Source: Oscillospiraceae bacterium (GTDB lineage Bacteria; Bacillota; Clostridia; Oscillospirales; Oscillospiraceae). Taken from it: DNA of 7,032 nt. The notes beneath the pieces are model-generated. The model was not told the DNA's origin. It saw nothing but the letters and a program-made list of their open reading frames with translations, and did no database searches. The DNA is taken from contig JAHHRS010000073.1 in the NCBI GenBank assembly GCA_020025675.1, positions 1 through 7,032 of the forward strand, in the 5' to 3' direction. The translations under genes and the position numbers were made by a program. Shown here one piece after another: positions 1-4,967 of the stretch. Numbering within the stretch: position 1 is the first letter of the stretch; the number at the start of each line of letters is the position of its first letter.

Positions 1-1
1 C

Positions 2-73
2 AATTTCTGCTGGGGAGTAGCTGACGGCTACTCCCTTTCTCGTTTCCATGAGGACGTACGGCAATGGCTTTAA
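2..73 (+). CDS. possible 3' end of a rightward gene (partial, uncertain)
   Basis: One frame is open from the left edge to a TAA at 71-73 and would encode 23 C-terminal residues, ending in SRFHEDVRQWL. I do not recognise the family. The main support is contextual: a strong rightward intrinsic terminator at 226-267 needs a rightward transcript coming from the left. Against it, the distance from stop to terminator is about 150 nt, and the same bases can be read in other ways. A leftward frame starting at 49 gives METRKGVAVSYSPAEI, and hairpins here weakly resemble a manganese riboswitch. Treat this as a placeholder that sequence left of the window would settle. Confidence 0.25.
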   Translation, partial: NFCWGVADGYSLSRFHEDVRQWL

Positions 74-86
74 AGAAGTCGTCCTC
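12..86 (+). other. two consecutive hairpins, weakly like a yybP-ykoY riboswitch
   Basis: The first hairpin is GGGAGTAGC (13-21) paired with GCTACTCCC (27-35) around a TGACG loop, followed by TTTCTCGTTT. The second is GAGGACG (50-56) paired with CGTCCTC (80-86). The string GGGGAGTAGC at 12-21 is identical to a conserved block of the yybP-ykoY manganese riboswitch as I remember it, and ACGTACGGCA (54-63) is close to its second conserved block. The third block (AAGACC-like, closing helix P1) is not visible, and no rightward gene follows. It could equally be a terminator-like stem or chance structure inside a coding sequence. Confidence 0.2.
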
Positions 87-225
87 GTATTCATTTCTGT
101 GTATATTTATGTTACTTAGTAATCTCCGCCTGCACATACTACAATACATTCTGTCACAGGTATTATGTCAGATTTTTTCCGCAAGTCGGCGTTTAATCTT
201 CTCAAACTTTTTTAATGTCCATTGC

Positions 226-275
226 AAAGCCCCCTTATGCAGTCAATATCCTGCATAAGAGGGCTTTTGTCTATT
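226..275 (+). terminator. strong intrinsic terminator, best in + orientation
   Basis: The left arm (226-242) and right arm (251-267) form a 17-bp stem with a single mismatch and an 8-nt loop, followed on the + strand by a T-rich tail (TTTTGTCTATTGTT). The tail in the leftward direction is poor (CTTTGCAATGG), so it mainly ends a rightward transcript from the left, while the stem may also stop the leftward lipoprotein transcript, whose stop codon lies about 45 nt away. Between 90 and 225 I see no convincing gene; the frame starting at ATG 64 runs into this stem. Confidence 0.8.
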
Positions 276-310
276 GTTCTGTTTAGCGGACGTTTTAAAC
301 CTGCTTTTTC

Positions 311-1243
311 TCACGCAGTTTGTACATTAATCTTACCGGAGACGGATTTAATTGAGATAAGAATTCCGTCGTCATGATTTAAGGGACTATATACTTTATC
401 CCCGTTAAACATAATTGTCCCAATGCTGTTTGCATAAACGGAAGCAGGATGATTTACAGAAAGTTCTATATCTCCGGAGGTACTTTCAAGCTTACTTTCA
501 TCGGAAATTGAGCCTGAAACTTCTGTATCTCCTGAAACAGTAGATGTTTTAAGCTCGCCCAACATGCCGTTTACGCTCAAGTCTCCTGAAACTGTCTCCA
601 TATCCATAGCCACAGCAGATACGTTTGTTGCACAAATATCGCCTGATACAGAGTCCATTTCTATATCCTGCGCAGTTATTTCCTCCGCTTCCACGTCTCC
701 TGATGTAGAAGACAATGAGGCAGAATCACAGGAAATTTTTTGTATATATACATCTCCTGAAGCTGTATCCAAGTCCAGCTCAGACAATGTGACATTCTCA
801 GGTACTGTCACTGTTACATACCAGTTTCCTGTATGGTCAAAATGTTTGGACGGGTCAAATTCAGTTTCAACATACAATTTATCCCCCTCTACGCCGAAAC
901 GTTTCAGAGGTTCTTTTTCAGACAGATTGTATGAAATAGACCAATCTTCGCCGGTAACAACACTTATATCAGCTGCCAGAACATCTACTTCAATAGATTT
1001 AAATTCCGGCAGAGTTTGTGACTCACCGTCAAGAACTGTATTGTTTGCTTCGTTCTTGCTTGCTTCGTTCTTGCTTGCTTCGTTCTTGCTTGCTTCGTTC
1101 TTGCTTGCTTCATTATTGTTTGCCTCAATGCGTGCAAAATCAGATTCTCTATCAGTTGTTTTTGCAGGTTGCGGGCCAGAATTGCAGCCTGTCATTAGCA
1201 GCGAAGAAATAAGAAAAATACTTGTTATCAGTGACTTTTTCAT
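311..1243 (-). CDS. DUF4097-type surface lipoprotein with NEASK tandem repeat
   Basis: A 310-residue secreted lipoprotein. The start at 1243 gives MKKS followed by a hydrophobic segment and the lipobox LLMTGC, with lipidated Cys at residue 20; a longer frame reaches back to 1312 but would begin upstream of the likely promoter and bury the signal peptide. A purine-rich AAGGGAAAG precedes the chosen start. After the Cys comes a hydrophilic linker with four NEASK repeats (44-63), then a DUF4097-type domain (about 80-310). In it, Ser-Gly-Asp recurs at residues 162, 181, 200, 219, 237 and 256, a period of about 19, typical of a right-handed beta-solenoid. Related domains occur in LiaG-like and head-GIN proteins; no enzymatic role is known. 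It is probably anchored to the outer face of the membrane, with the linker spanning part of the wall. The SPFH gene lies upstream on the same strand, separated by 153 bp. Confidence 0.85.
   Translation of the reverse strand: MKKSLITSIFLISSLLMTGCNSGPQPAKTTDRESDFARIEANNNEASKNEASKNEASKNEASKNEANNTVLDGESQTLPEFKSIEVDVLAADISVVTGEDWSISYNLSEKEPLKRFGVEGDKLYVETEFDPSKHFDHTGNWYVTVTVPENVTLSELDLDTASGDVYIQKISCDSASLSSTSGDVEAEEITAQDIEMDSVSGDICATNVSAVAMDMETVSGDLSVNGMLGELKTSTVSGDTEVSGSISDESKLESTSGDIELSVNHPASVYANSIGTIMFNGDKVYSPLNHDDGILISIKSVSGKINVQTA
1046..1111 (-). repeat. 15-bp tandem repeat, 4.4 copies, in frame
   Basis: Four identical 15-bp units (TGCTTCGTTCTTGCT on the + strand) occupy 1046-1105, with six bases of a fifth unit to 1111 followed by a degenerate copy. 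On the coding strand each unit encodes Asn-Glu-Ala-Ser-Lys. Because the unit is a multiple of three, gain or loss of copies would change linker length without breaking the frame. Perfect identity at the DNA level suggests recent expansion by slipped-strand replication. Confidence 0.95.
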
Positions 1244-1268
1244 GCGCTCACTTTCCCTTCTTAATGAA

Positions 1269-1297
1269 TTTAAACTTAAAAAGAAGTAATTTCTCAA
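1269..1297 (-). promoter_or_regulatory. predicted sigma-A promoter of the lipoprotein gene
   Basis: On the minus strand, TTGAGA (1297-1292, five of six matches to the -35 consensus) is separated by 17 bp from TTTAAA (1274-1269, four of six at -10). Transcription would begin near 1262, leaving a leader of about 18 nt before the ATG at 1243. This supports the shorter start codon and independent expression of the lipoprotein from the SPFH gene. Confidence 0.55.
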
Positions 1298-1323
1298 CAG
1301 CAAAAAATTCACCTTTAAATAGT

Positions 1324-1345
1324 TTATGTAAAAATATTTACATAA
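1324..1345. promoter_or_regulatory. AT-rich perfect palindrome between the two leftward genes
   Basis: TTATGTAAA (1324-1332) and TTTACATAA (1337-1345) form a perfect 9-bp inverted repeat with a 4-bp centre. It lies 51 bp beyond the SPFH stop codon and 27 bp upstream of the lipoprotein -35 box. No U-tract follows in the leftward direction, and the stem has a single GC pair per arm, so it is a weak terminator at best. A regulator-binding site for the lipoprotein promoter is an equally good reading. Confidence 0.4.
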
Positions 1346-1396
1346 TTACAGAAGTTTAACCGTAAGGTCAAAAATCTCTTTGCGGGAACGGTATCT

Positions 1397-2665
1397 TTAT
1401 TTAAAAAGTGAGCCGCACTGAGGGCAGAATTTAGGTGGATTATCACCGTTTTCAGGTTTCCAGCCGCAGTTGCTGCAAAATCTTGCATCAGTTGTCTCCG
1501 ACTTCTTTCTGCCGCAGTTTGTGCAGAAATTGCCGGTATTATGTGTGCCGCATGAGCATGTCCAGCCTCCTGCCTGAGGTTTAGGGCTGCCGCAATTTGT
1601 GCAGAACTTACCCGTATTTTGACTGCCGCATGAGCAACGCCAGCCATCAGCCTGGTTCTGCTGACCCATCTGATACAAAGTCTGGGCATTAATGCCGCCG
1701 GATTGAGACACCATATTCATTCCCATAAAGCCCAGGGCTGCCCCGCCTTTGTTTGAGGCCGCCGCTTTCATAGCATCGGCCTGAGCACCCACAAGGGTAG
1801 CCGCAGCCATAGACGGATCACGAAGAACGGCGCTGTCCTGAAACTGCTGTATCTTCTGCATATCCTCGTCTTTTAAGGTGATTGGATTCAATGCCACAGA
1901 CACAACGGAAATTCCGCGCTTCTCTTTCCATTTTTTTGTCAGTGTCTCGTTCATTGCCTCTTCCAGCTCAATAGCATGGGCAGGAATTTGGCTTGGACGA
2001 AGTTCGAGGGCTGAAAGTTTTGCAAATGCCGGCTGGAGGGCAGATATAAACTCAGTCTTTAACTGAGTATCAATCTCTCCTCTTTCAAACCGGTCTTTAA
2101 CGTTGCCGCATATTTCCGTGTAAAAAGTTACAGGATTTGTTATTTTGTATGAATATATGCCGTTACAGCGTATTGAAACATCTTTATCGAGACCTATACG
2201 GCTGTCCACTACCCTGAACATAAATGGGTTTGCGGTGCCGAATTTATTGTCCATTATTTCCTTGGTATTTATATAGTAAACACGCTGGTCACTGCCTGCG
2301 TCTCCTCCGTGCATAAAGCGTCTGCCTATGTTTCTGAGAGTCAGTTCAACGCTGTCCCCCAAATCACCAACAAATATGCTCGGCTCTGTGGTGCTGTTAT
2401 AGGTGTACTGACCGGGTTCGGCGCAAATTTCTATAACCTGTCCCTGTTCAACCACAAGCATACACTGACCGTCGGCAACAACAATGCCTGAGCCATCTGA
2501 GATTACGTTATCGTTTCCATTGCGGTTTGAAGAACGCCTTGAAGTGGTCTTTTTTCCTCTTACAACAAGAGTATCGGCATCCATAGAGTCACAGCTGAAA
2601 AATTCCAGCCACTGGTCGCTCAAAACACCTCCTACCGCTGATACGGCCGCTTTAATAAGTCCCAT
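1397..2665 (-). CDS. SPFH-domain protein with three zinc ribbons (YdjI-like)
   Basis: A 422-residue cytoplasmic or membrane-associated scaffold protein. Residues from roughly 45 to 290 form an SPFH/band-7-type domain of the YdjI family (sometimes labelled virion core protein-like), with family-typical stretches such as the IFVGDLGD and PFMFRVVDSRIG regions. An Ala/Gly/Met-rich linker follows. The C-terminus carries three zinc ribbons. The first two (Cys 344, 346, 355, 358 and Cys 370, 372, 381, 384) share 15 of 19 residues, so they look like an internal duplication. The third has Cys 397, 400, 414, 417. There is no signal peptide or obvious membrane helix. In Bacillus subtilis YdjI works with a PspA-type protein and small membrane anchors; none of those is present in this window. 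The start is firm: AAGGAGGA lies 6-7 nt before the ATG, behind a good promoter. Confidence 0.88.
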   Translation of the reverse strand: MGLIKAAVSAVGGVLSDQWLEFFSCDSMDADTLVVRGKKTTSRRSSNRNGNDNVISDGSGIVVADGQCMLVVEQGQVIEICAEPGQYTYNSTTEPSIFVGDLGDSVELTLRNIGRRFMHGGDAGSDQRVYYINTKEIMDNKFGTANPFMFRVVDSRIGLDKDVSIRCNGIYSYKITNPVTFYTEICGNVKDRFERGEIDTQLKTEFISALQPAFAKLSALELRPSQIPAHAIELEEAMNETLTKKWKEKRGISVVSVALNPITLKDEDMQKIQQFQDSAVLRDPSMAAATLVGAQADAMKAAASNKGGAALGFMGMNMVSQSGGINAQTLYQMGQQNQADGWRCSCGSQNTGKFCTNCGSPKPQAGGWTCSCGTHNTGNFCTNCGRKKSETTDARFCSNCGWKPENGDNPPKFCPQCGSLFK

Positions 2666-2759
2666 AAATTTCCTCCTTCATTTAACTATGAAAGTATTAC
2701 TATTCTCTATAAAATGGCATCCCATCATGCATAATATTCAGGCAATGCTCACGACATCA

Positions 2760-2788
2760 ATTATATTACAAAAGGACTTTATCTTCAA
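2760..2788 (-). promoter_or_regulatory. sigma-A promoter of the SPFH gene
   Basis: On the minus strand, TTGAAG (2788-2783) is followed after exactly 17 bp by a perfect TATAAT (2765-2760), with AT-rich DNA upstream. The start point would be near 2753, giving a leader of about 87 nt ending in a consensus ribosome binding site (2671-2679) before the ATG at 2665. I see no recognisable riboswitch in this leader. Confidence 0.75.
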
Positions 2789-2818
2789 TTTAATTTTTTT
2801 AGAAAGCTTAGATTGAAG
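2783..2818. promoter_or_regulatory. dyad overlapping the SPFH promoter -35 box
   Basis: CTTCAATTTAA (2783-2793) pairs with TTAGATTGAAG (2808-2818) over 11 bp, with one G-T wobble and a 14-nt centre. The left half contains the entire -35 hexamer of the leftward promoter, so a dimeric regulator bound here would affect SPFH expression. On the + strand TCTTTTTAC follows the right arm, so a weak AT-rich terminator is the alternative. Confidence 0.35.
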
Positions 2819-3016
2819 TCTTTTTACATTACTCTTTTTATTAAGCTTTGATAGATTCAAATATTTTATACAGTATAATTTTTCCTTTTTCAACTCTTTA
2901 TCCAGACATTTTACAATTGTGAAACATTTTTTGTGTTAAATTTGAAACATCTAATGGGTATTATATAGACAACGCAAGATATTAAGTCTTTTTCATTTTT
3001 CTCCTTTTTAGTTTTA
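2819..3016. other. non-coding divergent intergenic stretch
   Basis: No open reading frame with a ribosome binding site is visible on either strand. A rightward TATAAT lies at 2874-2879, with TTGATA at 2848-2853 but a 20-bp spacer, longer than optimal. The octamer TGAAACAT occurs at 2920-2927 and again at 2943-2950, 23 bp apart, about two helical turns. The stretch runs directly into the terminator at 3017, so it could be the template of a short untranslated RNA. Confidence 0.35.
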
Positions 3017-3058
3017 GCAGAGAGACCGTTCTCCTCGGTCTCTCTGCTTTTATTTTTA
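3017..3058 (+). terminator. perfect intrinsic terminator with no gene before it
   Basis: GCAGAGAGACCG (3017-3028) and CGGTCTCTCTGC (3036-3047) make a 12-bp perfect stem with a 7-nt loop, followed by TTTTATTTTT. The leftward tail lacks a T-run, so it acts on rightward transcripts. No rightward gene lies upstream back to the SPFH start; it either ends a small RNA, protects the gene at 3120 from readthrough, or acts as an attenuator in that gene's leader. Confidence 0.85.
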
Positions 3059-3119
3059 ATGTTCCCGCCGTAATATGGGCATACTTAATATGTATTAAAT
3101 AAAATGGAGGAAGCTTTAT

Positions 3120-3554
3120 ATGATAGAGCAAGACACAATTAGACTTATGCGGCAATGCGGTTTAGGCATTAAGATGGGCATATCCGCTATTGACCAGGTA
3201 TATGACAATGTATGTTCAGATGAGTTTAAAACCGATCTGAATAGCTGCAGAATTGCCCATGTGAAACTGGGAAATGAGCTGAGCGGGCTTTTAAAGGAAT
3301 ACGGACAGGAAGATTTGGAGCCAAGTCCCATGCTCAAAGGCATGACAAAGCTTAAAACAAATATGTCTCTGGCTATGGACAATTCTGACAAAGGCATTGC
3401 AGATTTGCTGACTGACGGCTGTAACACGGGAATAAAAAATCTTAACTCTTATCTGAATAAATACAAAGCGGCAGATGAGCGCTCAAAAGACATTACAAAA
3501 AAATTGTGTGAGCTTGAACAGGAACTTGTTATCGAAATGAGGCCGTACCTTTAA
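3120..3554 (+). CDS. small all-helical protein, possibly ferritin-like, function unknown
   Basis: A 144-residue soluble protein without signal peptide or membrane helix. GGAGG at 3106-3110 lies 9 nt before the ATG, which fixes the start. The sequence is highly helical, with four likely amphipathic helices (about 5-30, 35-62, 70-96 and 105-140). Family-like stretches are LMRQCGLGIKMGI near the N-terminus, KGMTKLKTNMSLAMD in the middle, and LTDGCNTGIKNLNSYLNKY followed by a charged helix ending RPYL. I recall similar unnamed proteins in Clostridia, and the four-helix layout suggests a ferritin-like (DUF2383-like) fold. However, I cannot identify the paired E-x-x-H metal-binding motifs expected of an active ferritin-like oxidase, so a metal role is not supported. 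It appears to be transcribed alone, bounded by terminators at 3017 and 3678; no clear promoter is seen between 3058 and 3106. Confidence 0.8.
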   Translation: MIEQDTIRLMRQCGLGIKMGISAIDQVYDNVCSDEFKTDLNSCRIAHVKLGNELSGLLKEYGQEDLEPSPMLKGMTKLKTNMSLAMDNSDKGIADLLTDGCNTGIKNLNSYLNKYKAADERSKDITKKLCELEQELVIEMRPYL

Positions 3555-3677
3555 AAGTTCGTTTTCCGAAATTCTAAATGAAATAGGGAAATATTAAAAG
3601 ATACCGAAACAAGGTTTAAATCAACTGTTGCTATGTAATAGTTAATACTTTTCAGACACAAAAACGGTAATACAAAA

Positions 3678-3716
3678 CTGTCGATTCTAATCGAAATAGA
3701 ATCGGCAGCTTTTTTA
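3678..3716 (+). terminator. intrinsic terminator after the helical-protein gene
   Basis: CTGTCGATTCTA (3678-3689) pairs with TAGAATCGGCAG (3697-3708) over 12 bp with one G-T wobble and a 7-nt loop, followed by CTTTTTTATT. Flanking A and T runs extend the stem and give some activity in both directions. It lies about 125 nt beyond the stop at 3554. Its loop side contains one copy of the CGATTAGAAT motif, on the minus strand. Confidence 0.75.
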
Positions 3717-3819
3717 TTAAAAAAACCGGACTTAATTTTAATAACGATTAGAATCCCAGTGGTTCTGTGTGTTTAACCTTTTTAGCTATTTTTACATTTA
3801 GCTCTACGGCGATTAGAAT
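3684..3819. repeat. three copies of the 10-bp motif CGATTAGAAT
   Basis: The motif is found on the minus strand at 3684-3693 and on the plus strand at 3745-3754 and 3810-3819, 61 and 65 bp apart. Read in the motif direction, each copy is followed after two or three bases by CAG, giving CGATTAGAAT-N2/3-CAG. All copies lie in the non-coding stretch between the helical-protein gene and the efflux operon promoter. The first copy is part of the terminator; the other two have only degenerate complementary sequence upstream. Confidence 0.6.
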
Positions 3820-3852
3820 ATCAGCATTCACTATAATTTTTTTATTTTAAGC

Positions 3853-3881
3853 TTGACAAATATAGTTGTCAGTGTTAGTAT
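3853..3881 (+). promoter_or_regulatory. sigma-A promoter of the regulator-efflux operon
   Basis: A perfect TTGACA (3853-3858), 17-bp spacer and TAGTAT (3876-3881, matching the key T1, A2 and T6) form a strong promoter with a start near 3888. The leader to the ATG at 3940 is about 50 nt. Two palindromes overlap the -35/spacer region and the start point, so the promoter is very likely repressed by a DNA-binding protein. Confidence 0.8.
3854..3871. promoter_or_regulatory. operator palindrome 1, TGACAA-N6-TTGTCA
   Basis: TGACAA (3854-3859) and TTGTCA (3866-3871) are perfect inverted half-sites with a 6-bp centre. The site covers five bases of the -35 hexamer and most of the spacer, so a bound dimer would block RNA polymerase. 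The XRE regulator encoded immediately downstream is the obvious candidate ligand (inference). Confidence 0.75.
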
Positions 3882-3886
3882 GTGTT

Positions 3887-3904
3887 TGACAAGAATAATT
3901 GTCA
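3887..3904. promoter_or_regulatory. operator palindrome 2, TGACAA-N6-TTGTCA
   Basis: The half-sites are identical to operator 1 and have the same 6-bp centre length; the site covers the predicted transcription start. The centres of the two palindromes are 33 bp apart, about three helical turns, so dimers on the two sites would sit on the same face of the DNA and could cooperate. Confidence 0.75.
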
Positions 3905-3939
3905 CTTTGCAAAGTTTAGTTTACAACAAGGAGGTTGCC

Positions 3940-4155
3940 ATGCCGTTAAACAACAATTTGAAAGAACATAGGGCAAGACTTGGGTTAAATCAGCAGCAGC
4001 TTGGAACGCTTGCCGGTGTATCCAGACAGACTATAAGTCAGATAGAACGCGGGGATTACTCACCTTCGGTCACGCTGGCGCTCAAGCTTTCCAAAATTTG
4101 CGGTGTTGCCGTGGAAGACATTTTTACCTATACGGAGGATGAATCAAATGGATAA
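3940..4155 (+). CDS. small XRE/Cro-family transcriptional regulator
   Basis: A 71-residue protein that is almost entirely one HTH_3 (Cro/C1-type) DNA-binding domain. The helix-turn-helix spans about residues 17-38, with QQLGTLAGVS as first helix and turn and SRQTISQIERG as recognition helix, followed by the typical YSPSVTLALKLSKICGVAVEDIF. There is no effector or oligomerisation domain beyond the short tail. AAGGAGG (3928-3934) is 5 nt before the ATG at 3940; an in-frame TTG at 3853 is the -35 box itself and is excluded as a start. Regulators of this size commonly precede a small multi-spanning membrane protein in Firmicutes, as here. It probably represses its own operon through the two palindromes at 3854 and 3887 (inference). 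The signal it responds to is not evident; the membrane protein encoded next may modulate it. Confidence 0.9.
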   Translation: MPLNNNLKEHRARLGLNQQQLGTLAGVSRQTISQIERGDYSPSVTLALKLSKICGVAVEDIFTYTEDESNG

Positions 4156-4912
4156 AAATACTGATAATATAAAAAAAGATAACAAAAAAGCAATTCCTAA
4201 ATACGCCATTATAATTTTGGCATGTGGCTTAGCAGGCTTCATATTCGGTTGGTTCTCTTACTCTCTCGAGCAAAGCGACTGGAGAAGCGTAATTACAAAC
4301 GGATTACTTAATTTTTTGCAGATAATAACACCTTACATTTCCATAGCATGCCTTGTTCTATTTGTTCTTCCTTCCTTTGTTCTGTATAGGAAAGCCTTAA
4401 AGCTTGCCGACAGCTGGGACGGAGAGAATGAGGACATACCCGAGATAATTGATAAAAATCTTAACATTGCATTGCTTTTAGACAGTATAACCATGCTGGT
4501 CAGTATGTTCGGTTTAAGCTGTATATTGATGGTAAATTGCGGTCTTGGCGGTTCATTGATAGCCTTTTTCAGTTTTATTGTTGTTCAGGTTTTAATTACC
4601 TTAATTCAGCAGAAAAGCGTTGACCTTACACGCCGTATGAATCCGGAAAAACAGGGCAGTGTTTATGATCCTAAATTCCAGAAAAAATGGTACGGAAGCT
4701 GTGACGAAGCCGAAAAGCAGCAAATAGGTGAAGCTGCATACTATTCCTTTGGTGTAACAACCAAAAGCTGCATGATACTTTGGTCTATTACCTTTTTAAC
4801 TCATATCATCTTCAATACCGGACTTTTTCCCATGTTTCTCGTTCTTTTAATCACCGGAATCTCTCAGATAAGCTATATAATTAAAGCTATGGAGCTTGGT
4901 AAATCGAAATAA
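4148..4912 (+). CDS. DUF3169-type six-helix membrane protein
   Basis: A 254-residue integral membrane protein. The ATG at 4148 overlaps the last 8 nt of the regulator gene and has GGAGG at 4134-4138, 9 nt upstream, within the regulator's coding sequence, so translation of the two is coupled. Upstream in-frame ATGs (4103, 4139) fit the ribosome binding site less well. A lysine-rich N-terminus (1-18) precedes helices at about 18-39, 55-80, 105-128, 133-153, 204-222 and 225-247. A cytoplasmic loop (about 155-203) carries RRMNPEKQGSVYDPKFQKKW and then SCDEAEKQQIGEAAYYSF, a conserved-looking block I associate with DUF3169. The family has no established biochemical function; proteins of this type often follow small XRE regulators. 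Roles as sensor, immunity-like factor or transport accessory are all possible. Confidence 0.75.
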   Translation: MDKNTDNIKKDNKKAIPKYAIIILACGLAGFIFGWFSYSLEQSDWRSVITNGLLNFLQIITPYISIACLVLFVLPSFVLYRKALKLADSWDGENEDIPEIIDKNLNIALLLDSITMLVSMFGLSCILMVNCGLGGSLIAFFSFIVVQVLITLIQQKSVDLTRRMNPEKQGSVYDPKFQKKWYGSCDEAEKQQIGEAAYYSFGVTTKSCMILWSITFLTHIIFNTGLFPMFLVLLITGISQISYIIKAMELGKSK

Positions 4913-4967
4913 AAATTTAGTAATACCAGTGGAAATGTTCGCAATTTGGTGGTAATATATTAAGGTT

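Noticed and set aside
64..258. Rightward 64-residue hydrophobic frame with GAGG upstream
   Set aside because: Its last codons lie inside the terminator stem at 226-250, its composition is low-complexity hydrophobic, and no family is recognisable.
564..1289. 241-residue rightward frame opposite the lipoprotein gene
   Set aside because: Antisense shadow: its Leu/Ala/Ser-rich repeat is the reverse reading of the NEASK repeat, and it lacks a ribosome binding site.
1244..1312. Longer lipoprotein start at 1312 (MNFLLLRNYF)
   Set aside because: It would lie upstream of the predicted promoter and add 23 residues before a normal lipoprotein signal peptide; no ribosome binding site fits it.
1324..1689. 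121-residue leftward frame within the zinc-ribbon region
   Set aside because: Out-of-frame shadow of the SPFH gene's C-terminus, whose Cys pattern clearly identifies the true frame.
2484..2816. 110-residue rightward frame across the SPFH start and promoter
   Set aside because: It is antisense to the SPFH N-terminus, has no ribosome binding site, and reads through an identified leftward promoter.
2943..2972. TTGAAA followed by TATTATATAG as a rightward promoter
   Set aside because: The -35 to -10 spacing is 11 to 14 bp, too short; an alternative -35 at the right distance matches only three of six bases.
3853..3939. 29-residue N-terminal extension of the XRE regulator from TTG 3853
   Set aside because: The TTG is the -35 box, the extension covers both operators, and a consensus ribosome binding site directly precedes ATG 3940.
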